Source: Pseudoips prasinana (Eukaryota > Arthropoda > Insecta > Lepidoptera > Nolidae). From it: a stretch of DNA of 64,000 nt. Below are positions 1 to 10,802 of the stretch, piece after piece. Each line of letters starts with the position of its first letter. Position 1 is the first letter of the stretch. The notes under the pieces were generated by a model. That model worked only from the letters and a program-made list of their open reading frames with translations, was not told the origin of the DNA and made no database searches. A program made the position numbers and the translations under genes. The stretch is from the NCBI GenBank assembly GCA_951640165.1, contig OX621253.1:30511969-30575968 (forward strand), in the 5' to 3' direction.

Positions 1-1712
1 ATTTTTAAATTTCAAATATAAAAAAAATATTCTGTCAAATCTGTCAAACCTATATCCATAGTGGATTTGGTACATCAGCGATATACGGCTAGTGAGCACA
101 AAACTTTCTATAGAAACGACCTATTAAATACGCATTTGGAAGCGATAGGATCGTTTAAAAGCTATTAAGACCACTATATCCCATTATTTATGTGACTAAA
201 ACACCACTGTAATAGTGGTTTTAGGCGCAATTATCTTTCACTAACTGTTTTAAATAGGCTTTTAACTGTTACAAGGATTAAGTCTTAAATTTACTAAATC
301 GAGCATCCAGAAAGATTAATACGAATTTTATATTCATTTTATAAAGATTTTCATGAGGATACTTCTATCGTTGCCGAAAAGGACTACCTACCACTTAAAG
401 AGGGTGAATTAATCAAAGAACTGTTATAATCAAAGTAATTTAGAGCAAAAAGCTTCGCCTTATTTACTCTAATCGCTGTATAATTGCAGCATACGAGCTG
501 AAAGCAAAGTTAATAAGGCTATTCTCTTTGTTAAAAGTACTTACCTGACTCAGTATGAAGGCTTTGTATAAAGGACTTTTTATTTTCCTTTTTTGTTCCT
601 ATGTGGCAGTTGAAAGCAACATAATTAAAAACAGACCAAAGAGTTTCATGCTCATATTTTAGTAAATCAATAACGTATTATTTATGATATATTTCTTTAA
701 AATAAATAGACGAATTTCTATTATAATGTAATCGTTCTAATTTAAAATTTTAATGGCTTGTTATCTCGTTTATTCAACTTATAATTGATGTCAAAAATAT
801 TCAAGAAGTAAAAGATGTTACGTAATTACTCGGAACAAGTTATACCGCGTGAGAGCTAATGCTAAAGTAAAATATAACTTCTAATTAATAAAAACATTGT
901 CAGAATTAACAGCTAATCCAGATTAATGTGGAACTGAGTAAGAAATCCGATTCAAACGAGGCTATACGCTGCAGCTATCCAAAACACAACGTTAATTTCC
1001 GGCTCACGCCATGCCTTCCTATAAGGAGCTATTTTGCGGCCCCCAAACATGATAAAGCATTTTAAATCGACTTCGCGAAGTATTGATCAATATTTGTTTG
1101 TTTCTTTATTCTTTGAATGTTTTTGTATTTAGTTGAATGCACTGATCATAAATTATATCCGGCTTTTTAATAGACGAATTTATGATTTTCGAAATTCAAG
1201 TTTTCTTTCCTTATTTATGGCATACCATACATCTTCATGGTCACTCGTATAATGTTGATTTTAATCTTGTTTCAATTAGGTCTCTTGTAATATTTCAACT
1301 TTTGCAGTAATTATTACCTCTACCTTGAGATTTACAATATTTCCTCCTTAAATATATATTTTATGAAGACTTTCTATTTTAATTTTTAAATGATAAATAC
1401 TGCTCTATATTACACTAACACAAATTCTCGTAAACAAGCCGACATATAGATTTTTGCTGCGTATTTTTTGACCCAATGTAGTTCCTTTTGAAGTTAGATG
1501 TTTTATTTGATCACAATTGTTATATTTATGTTGGTTTCTGTGATCACCGTGTGACAGATCATCCATACCATAGTATACATTGTAATATTTTCCAGGTGGA
1601 CTGGTGAGTCACTAGGTCGCCGCATAACCAAATCTAACTCGCAACAACTAATGTTAGGCCGTAGTTATCATTATAATATCGTGATTTATCGTATATTTTG
1701 CTTGGTACTTAG
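1..1712. other. AT-rich sequence, probably GluCl intron
   Basis: No coding exon, RNA gene or clear transposon was recognised here. Because the first recognisable GluCl exon starts at 1713 in a phase that needs an upstream exon, this stretch is most simply read as intron. The exons for the signal peptide and the first extracellular segment were looked for and not seen, so they should lie upstream of the window. Confidence 0.5.
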
Positions 1713-1780
1713 ATGGGCCAGCGGTAGTGAGCGTCAATATATTTGTCCGAAGTATATCCAAAATCGATGACGTCACAATG
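1713..1780 (+). CDS. GluCl: GluCl alternative exon 3, version 1
   Basis: This is one of two interchangeable exons for the N-terminal extracellular domain of a glutamate-gated chloride channel. It is preceded by an AG acceptor (ends 1712) and followed by GTAAGT (1781). It begins with two bases completing a split codon, then reads GPAVVSVNIFVRSISKIDDV and ends TM, in phase 0. That is the segment before the EYSVQLTFREQW block encoded at 4715. Insect GluCl genes are known to splice exon 3 alternatively; this version resembles the ...IDDVTM form. Its length (68 nt) and phases match the second version at 2360-2430 except for one extra codon there. Start and end rest on consensus splice sites and family similarity. 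Confidence 0.88.
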
Positions 1781-2359
1781 GTAAGTCAACATAAGGACAG
1801 ACGGGCCGCATCTAGTTTTAAAAGCAACGTATAAGTTTTGTTGTTTCACGCGTTATAAGCAAGTCAAATGAATGGGCAACTCGCTCCTGTTGTCTAGGAG
1901 TGATTTACCCCACGAAATTATGTGTAACCATCACTTTCCTTATTCTTTATTTTTCCCTTTCGATTTCTCTTTTAATCCCGTTTGGTGTTGACGACCAAAA
2001 TCGTTTTTAGACGCGTAAATCGACTTCTTAGAACACCTTTATGGTATAATCCTAGCTTTATTTATCATTATAATCTGATTATAGACTAAAAAAATAGACT
2101 TTTACTAGTTTTATTTTTATTCTATGTTAATTTTAGACTGGCTGGTTGTCCTTATGATTTCATCTGACAGGGCATTAGCTTTGTTTATAGTGAAATGGAC
2201 TGAGCAGTTACGTTATCAGATTATCATTTCCTCAGCGCCACTTCATTATCTTTAATCATTGAATTAACATTTCATCAGCTAACCTACGTTTGTCATCACA
2301 TGTTAGGGGTTTAATAAGCGGTTAATAAACAATTTAAATTGTTGTTTTTTGTCACTAAG

Positions 2360-2430
2360 GCTATGCGCCAACGTTAGTCCATGTCAACATGTATCTACGG
2401 TCCATCAGCAAAATAGATGATTACAAAATG
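2360..2430 (+). CDS. GluCl: GluCl alternative exon 3, version 2
   Basis: Second interchangeable version of exon 3. The acceptor AG is at 2358-2359 and the donor GTGAGT at 2431. After two phase bases it reads YAPTLVHVNMYLRSISKIDD and ends YKM, in phase 0, so it joins to the exon at 4715 exactly as the first version does. Including both exons in one transcript would break the frame, since each begins with 2 bases and ends in phase 0; this supports mutually exclusive use. The SISKIDD core is shared and the upstream half differs. A third version reported in other insects was not found in the window. Confidence 0.85.
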
Positions 2431-4714
2431 GTGAGTCGATGCACATAACCGACTGATGTAACCTGTCATACTTTTATTATAAACGAAAGCTGCAACCCCT
2501 GGGATTCCATCCATTATCGTGTCGTGGTGACTCCTATATACTGTCAGAGTAACTGCGACAGCAATGGAAGCGACCCGTCTAATGTAGTCCTTAGTCATTT
2601 GTAAAATTTTGTTTATAATAAAATTGGCAGTAATAAACGTGAATATTTGGCAATATATGCACTTTGCTAAACATTCTCAAGCTATTCGTAAATGATTGTG
2701 TTGGTGATTTATGTTCTTTTAAGTTTTTGATTCTTTTTTTTATTGTTGACCTTTAATTTTGTTCCAGCACTATTATGTTCCTCCCCTGAATGTTCAAATA
2801 ACTAATACTTTTAATTTAAAATCTTTACTAAAATGTCGGCAACTTAATATATGGTGCGGCGCCGCGCACTTTACACTGTGTATATTTACTTTATTATTAT
2901 TCATAATGAATTAAATTTACAATTCTAAATTATTATCTCACTTACTAAATTTAATAAATTTCGTCATATTGTTATTTCTTCATCAAAATTTGCTTATTTT
3001 TATGTCGTTTTTGTTATTTCTATGTTTTATTTTAGTCTTCTACAGGAGCGTTTCCGCTGTATAAACACGTTAAAGATGGACTATTGGCACTAACAAGTAG
3101 AAAGCACAAGAATATTAATAAGCAACAACCGCTTCAGTATCACAGCACTGATACAATTAAAATATTGATAAAAAATATATTAGAAATATCAAGTACCAAT
3201 TTCACATATCTATTTTCTAAAGTTACCAATCCGACCACGCTTGTAGGTGACACGGGGCCGCGGCCCGCACCACATTATAACACCATCATTTTATTAATTT
3301 TCCTTATATTTAGTTGATCATGCTTCTTATATTAATTTCACGCAGATAAGGATATTAAAAACTATTTTGGTCGTGTACGTTGATTGTAATTAATTGTTGA
3401 TATGTCTTGTTCATGTGAATTTGTGTTGTGTAATCGGGACATACGGCCGCGCCCGCACTCGGCTTCGTGCTTGGAACGGTGGTTGGCCACCATAATGTGA
3501 CACCCGACCCCAAACAACAGCTAGACGTATCGTAGCTCTAGTTAAACTGGCCGATTGTGCATGAAGGTAATTAAAGCATTCCTTCAACGAGTGCTGTCAA
3601 CGGTAAGTTTCAAACTGGGCTTTGCTTCTGTGCATGTTGCTTTCTATTGTGACACTCGAAACTTCACTTTTGGACTCATCATCTCTATCGTCTACAGAAA
3701 AACGTAGATCGTCTATTTTAAAATCTTCTTTATCATTTTCTTCATTAATGTCTAGTTGTATATCAGTACTTAACACAAAATTATCTTTCAGCGTTTCAAG
3801 ATTATCTTCAACTTCGTTTTCCAAAAGTAAATGTTCGAGTCAGCATGTTTCTACTAAGCATCTGTGAGCTGTACTGTACGATAATTCATTTGACTTGATG
3901 ATGTCGAGGGCTCCTCTAGTGCAATCTTGATGTCAAATTAATTATTGAGTGAACCTTCGACACCTTCCTTTTCTCTTAGTTGTATATATAATTATTATAA
4001 AATGTATATGTATATTCATATCTCTAATTCATTTTTAAGTTGGATTTCGGTTAACCAAATTTAATCGCACATAATGGGCGTAGGTATACCAATACACCGT
4101 TACAAATGGGATATTGGCTATGTTGCGCTTGTTGTCCGGAAAATTGGGAAACTTGACATCTGATATATGATTACTTTTCATAAAAAGAGTCCTATGATCT
4201 GTCATGTTTATAAGTCGGTGTATCAGAACAGGCTACGGTACCATCATTGAACTTCTTTTATGAAAAGAAATTCAGAAAAACGTGCGAATAATCCTAATTA
4301 AAAATCTGCACAAATCAGGAAATCGCTTTATAACAAAATTGTATAGTTAAACGCTAGATTTTTAAATAGGTTAGTTATAAGCACAGATAAAAATAAAAAA
4401 TAAGTAAAGAGATATATTAGTAAATAGCTTTGAGCGTAATTACAGATTAGTAAGATAAACAAAACAAAACAAATAAAGCTTTTAGATGCACAGAGGCTGC
4501 AAAAGAAAAGTAAGAAGTGTCGTTAGTTTTAGAAAACAAAATGTGATATTGAAATATTGTCAAGATGAAATATTAAATCACTACACGTTCAGCTATATAC
4601 ATCCATATACGAGTAAAGTATTATAAATCCAAATTCTGCATTTGCTTTTTGACAATGTTTCAATGATTTGTCGATCAATAGGGACGTTTGTTATATTTAA
4701 CTATATGTTTTCAG
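2431..4714. other. GluCl intron, no recognised element
   Basis: This is the intron between alternative exon 3 and exon 4. It has two GC-rich islands, near 2858-2875 and 3250-3270, plus another at 3440-3530. On the - strand, 3597-3824 is an open stretch of 75 codons, acidic and serine-rich, without a recognisable domain. I saw no splice-compatible GluCl exon and no clear terminal repeats. Confidence 0.5.
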
Positions 4715-4784
4715 GAATATTCTGTTCAGTTGACCTTCAGGGAACAATGGCTAGATGAACGACTCAAGTTCAACAATTTGGGAG
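4715..4784 (+). CDS. GluCl: GluCl exon 4 (extracellular domain)
   Basis: Acceptor TTTTCAG ends at 4714 and donor GTGAGT starts at 4785. The exon starts in phase 0 and reads EYSVQLTFREQWLDERLKFN followed by NLG, leaving one base that completes a Gly codon with the exon at 5867. The segment is the conserved beta-strand region of the agonist-binding domain of arthropod GluCls. Confidence 0.93.
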
Positions 4785-5237
4785 GTGAGTTAGTGTTTAA
4801 ATACCTTTTGACAGAAATAATCTAGCAATTAATCATTCCATTCTATACGGCCAGTTTCACTCTTAGTGTGTTTAATTTTTTATAGCCTATGGTTGGCACT
4901 CTAACTACAAAATCAAGTTCCTCGAGATGTGCTCCACGCTTTATAATCTCATGCCCCATGGTTTAATGACAAGTGTGAAATGAAGGCTAAGGCGGATATC
5001 AAATTTCTTATTCAACTGCCTGCTTATGGGTGTCAAATTGCTTGGTTGCTTGACTTAGCAATTTGACATTAGCTAACTTTTTTAACTTTTTTAATCTTCT
5101 TGCCATTGGTGGCGCAAAGTTTCGTAGCTCAATACCTATGGTGGTGCATGCAGTGCCAAATGGTGGAATCTTAGCTTGTTAACCACGTACCCCAATGTGG
5201 GTGCCTGGATAAAAATCGTGTGTCCTGATGGGTGCCA

Positions 5238-5295
5238 AGATCTTATATATTTTAAAATATATGAGATCTTATATACTTTAAAGTATATGAGATCT
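5238..5295. repeat. tandem imperfect palindromes in GluCl intron
   Basis: Three AGATCT sites are spaced by two AT-rich near-palindromic units, TATATATTTTAAAATATATG and TATATACTTTAAAGTATATG. Each unit can fold on itself. Seen directly in sequence; no function is implied. Confidence 0.7.
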
Positions 5296-5866
5296 TAAGC
5301 GATATGGTGAGCACAAAGTACTACCTAAGTCTACCAAGTGTCTCATGACAGCTGCCAAATTTTAAAATCAGAACAACATACTCCTTTCAAACAAATGCCC
5401 TATGGTGGTCGCCGTGCTTGGAGTATGGGAATTAATTAATATTTTAGTAATTGGCAACTCCTGATCCTGTAATTATTATGGTTAATGACTTTAATGGTAT
5501 TCCATTAAAGTCTAGGCACCTTTATCGACTCTGTCATACTTACTAGAAATCTTTAAAATAATGAGAATATTTAAAATAAATCTAGTAGGTACTTCAGAGC
5601 ATATGCTTGCCTGATGACAAGGACTGATACATGTCATGTCTGGATTTAGATTCTAGAACACACAAATTCAAGATATTAAAGAGTGATATAAGATAGATGA
5701 AGATATTATATAGAATATAGAATCAAGATATTATAGATGCTATATTTACATGTGAAATTGGTAGCTAACTCTACCATCTAGCGAATTTGTATATTCATCT
5801 GTAAAAAATTTGGGACTGAAAAATAAACCATACACAGTATCTAATTTAATATATTTTATTCTTTAG

Positions 5867-6103
5867 GTCGTCTCAAGTACTTGACCCTGACTGAAGCTAA
5901 CAGAGTATGGATGCCTGACTTATTCTTCTCCAACGAGAAGGAAGGACACTTCCACAACATCATCATGCCTAATGTATACATCCGGATCTTCCCCAACGGC
6001 AACGTCTTGTACAGCATCCGAATCTCGCTTACGCTGTCCTGCCCCATGAACCTCAAGTTGTACCCCTTGGATAAGCAGACTTGCTCTTTGAGGATGGCCA
6101 GTT
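5867..6103 (+). CDS. GluCl: GluCl exon 5 (Cys-loop)
   Basis: The acceptor is CTTTAG (ends 5866) and the donor GTGAGT starts 6104. The translation starts GRLKYLTLTEANRVWMPDLF and runs through the Cys-loop, CPMNLKLYPLDKQTC, two cysteines separated by 13 residues as in all pentameric Cys-loop receptors. It ends ...LRMAS plus one base of a Tyr codon finished at 9083. The WMPDLFF and RIFPNGNVLYS blocks are agonist-site loops typical of GluCl. Length (237 nt) and phases fit both neighbours. Confidence 0.95.
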
Positions 6104-6834
6104 GTGAGTATAGCAATTTATATTTTTTTATTGTTATAACAGAGATTTGAGGAACCTATTCTCCTTGACGTACTCCTCAAGAGTTTAACTACTACTGGAA
6201 GTGACTTATACGATATCAGTAGCGTCCATTACGGAATTTAATTGTTCGTCATGGCATACAGTTGCATTCACCAAGGTCAGCATTTTGTAACTACACAAAA
6301 CTTCGAAGCTGAAAGCTTTATTGTATCTGTTCCAATTTTCGAGCTTAAATCTGTATTAATTAACGACTGCCTTATACATAGATACATCTTATTGGGAATG
6401 CGTGTATATAGATTTCACATGTGTTAAATAAATATATATTATACCATGTACTGCCTTCTGTGGGGTGATATCGGAGATACTGTTATCCTTGCTCAATAAA
6501 AGGGTACTGTTTTTAACTCACTTAAAAAAGAGGGTTTTATTCAATTCGATATATTTTTATCGATTACTTGAGACCTTTATATAAATATTCCGACTTCTTT
6601 TGTTTTAAAACATAAAACCGACTTAATTTTTATTTTCTAAGTTTACAATCCGATTGAAATAAATTTGTATAATAATACTTTATCGAAGAAAAATGTATGT
6701 AAAATATACACAAATAAGAAAAGAAAGATCGAATTGCGAACTTTTCTATTTATTAAAGTCAATTCAAAATTAAGATTATATTTTAATTTTATAGCATTCT
6801 CAATGCAACGCGTAAACCTAATCTCAAAAATGGG

Positions 6835-6965
6835 AAATCATAAATGTTATCATCTGTCGGGTCTCGAACCAGCACCATCAACCTCTCCGGGGTAACCGCT
6901 CTGCGTTAAGCTACGAACGACACACACTTTCAGATCAAATTTAGGGGTCCCTTACGAAATGTTCG
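6835..6965 (-). repeat. SINE-like repeat, empty-site paralogue of the gypsy target
   Basis: Contains a degenerate tRNA-like segment (GGGTCTCGAACC, then CTACGAACGACAC) and a tail TTTCAGATCAAATTTAGGGG. The same repeat family flanks the large gypsy element: its left part is at 38790-38850 and its right part resumes at 53411. This copy therefore shows what the gypsy target looked like before insertion. Orientation is a guess from the tRNA-like box. Confidence 0.6.
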
Positions 6966-7609
6966 TTCGCATTTCATCGAAAAGATCATATCATATTGGA
7001 AATACCTCCCAAACTATTAAATGGTAATTTTATAGAATTATTCGCAATGCAAAGCGTAAATCTAATCTTAGAAAATTTAGATTCTACGATCTGAACTGTT
7101 GAATCTTATCAAATAATAAACTTATCTGAATTAGTTTTTCATTTATTTCAATTATTTCTCGTAAACACCTTCAAATCCTATAAATAACTTACTGAAGAAT
7201 ATTATTATACAATCAGTAGAAAAATAACCTCTTCTTCACTCGACAACACCAGTCGTTCCATTTACAATTCATTACGTAAAGCTGTTGTTTACACTGCTTC
7301 TCGCCTTCACGAAATCTCATCACCTTTTCAAACAAACGCAGCCTTGGATTAGTAAAAATGTGTTTATTTCATTACTGTCCTACTGGTGTTTACAAAACGA
7401 GTTTTATAAATGTTGCGTTTTATTTGCTTGGTGAAATTAATTTTGCAGGTATTGTAATAAAATAGCGTGTAATAAGTGTTTGTCTATTATTTCGTTTATA
7501 TTAAAGTAGAATAATTGGAAAGCTCGCAGCAAATAGATGTAACATTTATTTTTCACCGTAGCAACTAAGAGAAAATAAAACCGATAATTAAAAAAATTAA
7601 AGTAAGAAA

Positions 7610-7705
7610 AAAAAGGGACAACTTACACACTGCCATCTGATCCCAAACTAGGCAAAACCTGTAACCAGACAACTGACAAACATACTAATACATTTTCTAA
7701 ACACG
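7610..7705 (-). repeat. partial tRNA-derived SINE (3' part)
   Basis: The text GCCATCTGATCCCAAACTAG, then GTAACCAGACAACTGA, matches the same part of the SINEs at 60190-60455 and 61655-61890, but the tRNA head is missing. It is replaced by LINE sequence from about 7711. Confidence 0.6.
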
Positions 7706-7710
7706 TACCT

Positions 7711-8295
7711 ACATATTAAATTTTGTGAGGAAAAACTCTTATTTATTCAGACAAACTAAAGACAACTATTCTAGACCCCTCAACCTAAGACATAAGAACA
7801 GACTAGCCTTGCCACATTCAAATCTTAGCCTATACAAATCAGGGCCATATGTAAGCGCTATTAAAATTTACAACGGAGTCCCAAAATACATCAAAGATGA
7901 AGAACGGTTTTATCCTTATGTTAAGAAATTAAAAGAATTCCTAACACATAAAAGCTACTACACACTGCAGGAGAGTTCCATAATGACAAAAACTAAATAA
8001 TGTAAGTAGGTTAGTGGTGTATATATGTATAGGTTATAGCAATAATTTCAAATAATAATGTTATTTTATGTTTTTATATTGACAACTTAATTAAATACTA
8101 CAAATATCATAATTGAAAATATAATAGAATAGATATTGTTATAATGTTTTGACATACCTACGTGAAAGTTGCATGCTTATTGAAATTGTTAGTAATTATT
8201 TAATGTTGCCGTGCCCTAACAGGGTATCATGTTGAAACTTTTAATATGTAAGACCTATGTACACATGATTGCAATAAAGATTGAACTTGAACTTA
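7711..8295 (+). mobile_element. 5'-truncated CR1-like LINE, RT C-terminus and 3' UTR
   Basis: The open frame at 7725-8000 resembles the end of the reverse transcriptase ORF of the LINE at 54.4-57.6 kb (pattern: LN.R.K..., then a K..YNG.P..I segment, then a K..L...L helix). A 3' UTR follows and the copy ends in AATAAAG and repeated TTGAACTTGAACTT, a short-tandem tail of the kind CR1-like LINEs carry. The rest of the element is absent (5' truncation). Confidence 0.75.
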
Positions 8296-8606
8296 ATGGT
8301 AAATTCCACCCCGACACAGAACAAATAACCGTGCTTATTACTAAAAGATTTGTCCTGGGTTAAGATTGAACCTAATCTGACTTAGCAGTCACGGTCACTT
8401 AACACTAGAATTACAAAAGGCTTCTTGTCTTGTTTGGGGTGTACTAGCGTACAGCATTTCGACACTTCAGGAGCTTTTGTACTAAATAGGCTAGTTAAAC
8501 TACATAAGATGATCAAAACAGCTTATATAGTGGCAAGATCTGTCACCATATATATAAGTAAACTTGTTACAATTGAAACTCAGAGCTCTTACTTGACTTA
8601 TCTAAT

Positions 8607-8815
8607 ACTAGCTGTGCCCCGCGGTTTTACCCGCGTTAAACTTTATAAATTAACACAGCTCCTACCCCGTAGGAGATAGCGTGATAATATGTAGCCTATA
8701 TGTTGACCCGACCTCTCAGTTATATTCATGCAAAATTTGAAGTAAATCCATGCAGTGCTGTTTAGTTTAGGCCGGACATACATACAGACAAACAGACAAA
8801 AATTCTAAAAACTAT
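8607..8815 (-). mobile_element. non-autonomous Helitron 3' end (minus strand)
   Basis: Read on the - strand the element ends ...GCACAGCTAGT, preceded by the hairpin-forming CGCGGGTAAAACCGCGG, which are the CTAGT terminus and 3' stem-loop expected of Helitrons. The copy at 26260-26436 shares the end. Its 5' boundary is not clear here. Confidence 0.65.
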
Positions 8816-9082
8816 ATTTTTGGCTTCGATATCGATTGTAGATAACGCCCCAAGTATCCTTTTAAAAAAAAATTCAATGTACAGTTTTGATTTTCCTACG
8901 ATTTTATTATATGTATCGACTTTCTGAAGAGACAGTTGGTAAATGTAACTTAACGAGCCTTGCAAGGTATAGAAGCTTTCGGTATCAATAATAATAATAT
9001 CCAAACGTGACTTACCGTTATGAGCCTACTTCTTGCTCATCTACATGTAGGAATATCCCTAATACTGGCTTGGTTTCACCAG

Positions 9083-9217
9083 ATGGCTGGACGACAGATG
9101 ATTTGGTGTTCCTGTGGAAGGAAGGAGATCCAGTGCAGGTTGTGAAGAATTTACACCTACCACGCTTCACGCTGGAGAAGTTTCTCACTGATTACTGCAA
9201 CAGCAAAACAAATACTG
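9083..9217 (+). CDS. GluCl: GluCl exon 6 (extracellular domain, loop C side)
   Basis: Acceptor CACCAG ends 9082 and donor GTATGT starts 9218. It completes Tyr and reads GWTTDDLVFLWKEGDPVQVV, then KNLHLPRFTLEKFLTDYCNS. The Cys in DYCNS and the one in GEYSC of the next exon form the second disulfide typical of GluCl and glycine receptors. The exon leaves one base, finished as Gly at 9874. Confidence 0.95.
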
Positions 9218-9284
9218 GTATGTAATTTTTATTGTTATGGAATCAGCTATTTATAGAGGTACAGGACAGCTATCCCGTCATATT

Positions 9285-9490
9285 TGCCGTAAATGGCAAT
9301 GGAAGAAGATATTCGCTGTGGTTTTTTTTACGATAGCAAGGCAAACGAGGAAGTGGGTCACCTGTAAGTGATCATCGCCGCCCATGGATACTCGAAACAC
9401 CAGTCGAGCCGCAAGTGCGTTGACGTCCTTTAAGAAAAGAGTAGGCTTTCTTCTTGAAGCTTGCCATATCATACCGGATGGAAAATACCG
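9285..9490 (-). mobile_element. LINE 3' fragment (jockey-like), minus strand
   Basis: On the - strand this reads the tail of a LINE ORF and 3' UTR (FLKDVNALAARL..., then a C-rich ...VSMGGDDHLQVT). The same tail, better preserved and on the + strand, occurs at about 34500-34640 (GGCCGGCAACGCATTTGCGG, TGTCCATGGGTGG). Only about 200 bp survive. Confidence 0.6.
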
Positions 9491-9559
9491 TAAATAGTTT
9501 CTTGTGAAGTTTCTTGCCTCTGGACATTTAATATTATTATAATATTATCCTAAGTCTCC

Positions 9560-9770
9560 TATTATTGCTATGTGGCTGAAGGTGACGAATATAACCACAC
9601 TATCTTATCGTGGGGGGCAGTAGAGGTCATCACAAGGGAAAATCTACCAGGAAACGAACAGCAGCCTCTGTGAACAATGACCATGACGCTACGATCCCTC
9701 ACCCGTCTTCCAAACCTGGCAATTATGTCCAGCAGTAGACGTCATTCAGTTGACATGATGAATCACATTC
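9560..9770 (+). repeat. degenerate LINE 3' tail, RTE-like end
   Basis: Ends with CAGCAGTAGACGTCATTCAG then TTGACATGATGA, a decayed form of the RTE 3' end (GGACGTCTTTCGGCTGATATGATG type) seen at 12560 and 21155. The upstream 150 bp are too decayed to translate. Confidence 0.45.
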
Positions 9771-9873
9771 AACGTTTTCTACCACCTACTAGTTGCAACC
9801 AATATGTATAAATTGTGGTTGTTCTTCAAAATTCCTAGATTTCATCTAATATTTGCCACGTTTCCTATTCCAG

Positions 9874-10026
9874 GTGAATACAGTTGCTTGAAGGTAGACC
9901 TGCTATTCAAGCGGGAGTTCAGTTACTACCTTATCCAGATCTACATTCCGTGCTGCATGTTGGTCATCGTGTCCTGGGTGTCCTTTTGGTTGGACCAGGG
10001 CGCTGTGCCCGCTAGGGTGTCTCTAG
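9874..10026 (+). CDS. GluCl: GluCl exon 7 (M1 and start of M2)
   Basis: Acceptor CCAG ends 9873 and donor GTAAGA starts 10027. It completes Gly and reads EYSCLKVDLLFKREFSYYLI, then M1 (IYIPCCMLVIVSWVSFWL) and the PAR motif (AVPARVSL) at the cytoplasmic mouth of M2. The PAR motif is the determinant of anion selectivity in this family. Phase 1 at the end joins to the exon at 10531 as Gly. Confidence 0.96.
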
Positions 10027-10124
10027 GTAAGACGATCTTTATATATCATCTATTTAATAGTCAACTATAGACCCAAAACATATTTCTTTGCAATTCGTGG
10101 GATTTTTATGCTAAGCTCAAGTTC

Positions 10125-10475
10125 ACCAGAAGAGAATACTATACTGAGCAATGGGGAGGACTATGCTTGGAGTTTCCTTAATGGCGAACCAAAGTAACTG
10201 ACATAGCCCAACGATTAGCCAAACTGAAGTGGCAGTGACCGCTGCACATTGCTCGTAAAACTGACGGCAACTAGGGCAGAATAATTTTTGAGTGGTGACC
10301 ATGAACCGGAAGTCATAAAGCGTGTGGAAACCCGCATAAAAAAAAATAAGGTCCACCGCCAATCTTGTGTCGCGGGATGTCAATGAATATGGGTAGCACA
10401 AAACTGGCCATTGTGGAAATTCTTGACGATGACCTTTGTCCGGCAGTGTACATTTATGGGCTGATACGATGATGA
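10125..10475 (+). mobile_element. decayed RTE-type LINE 3' fragment in GluCl intron
   Basis: Runs parallel to the better copy at 20649-21185: ATGCTTGGAGTTTCCTTAAT, GCGAACCAAAGTAACTGACA, GCCAAACTGAAGTGGCAGTG and GAACCGGAAG appear in the same order, with frameshifts and stops. Confidence 0.75.
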
Positions 10476-10530
10476 TAATGATGTAGTAAATGTTATTTTA
10501 AACTTTATTAACATACCCATTCTTTCTCAG

Positions 10531-10802
10531 GAGTTACCACCCTCCTCACAATGGCGACGCAATCTTCAGGCATCAACGCGTCCTTACCGCCCGTATCTTA
10601 TACCAAAGCTATCGATGTGTGGACGGGAGTATGTCTCACCTTCGTCTTTGGAGCGTTACTGGAATTCGCCTTGGTGAACTACGCCTCTCGCTCTGACATG
10701 CACAGAGAGAACATGAAGAAAGCGAGACGGGAGATGGAGGCTGCCAGTATGGATGCTTCGTCCGATCTGCTGGATACGGACAGCAATACCACCTTCGCGA
10801 TG
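10531..10802 (+). CDS. GluCl: GluCl exon 8 (M2, M3, start of cytoplasmic loop)
   Basis: Acceptor TTTCTCAG ends 10530 and donor GTGAGC starts 10803. It encodes the pore-lining M2 ([19 protein letters not shown]), M3 ([20 protein letters not shown]) and the beginning of the M3-M4 loop ([20 protein letters not shown]), ending TTFAM in phase 0. The M3 segment FVFGALLEF keeps the glycine and alanine whose replacement is linked to avermectin resistance in other arthropods, so no target-site change is visible there. The open frame runs past the donor to 10911, but the family sequence resumes at 12271. Confidence 0.96.

Larger units (their letters stand above)
6104..9082. other. GluCl intron with several transposon scraps
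   Basis: This 3-kb intron holds a SINE-like repeat (6835-6965), a partial tRNA-SINE tail (7610-7705), a CR1-like LINE 3' end (7711-8295) and a Helitron end (8607-8815), each listed separately. Other parts (6104-6830, 6970-7600, 8820-9080) show nothing recognisable. Confidence 0.7.

Noticed and set aside
2395..2598. 67-codon open frame on the - strand
   Set aside because: Antisense to GluCl exon 3 version 2 and its intron; no family pattern.
3597..3824. Acidic 75-codon frame on the - strand in a GluCl intron
   Set aside because: No recognised domain, splice context or repeat ends; kept only as a note in the intron entry.
6242..6427. 61-codon open frame in a GluCl intron
   Set aside because: No homology recognised and no splice sites; likely chance.
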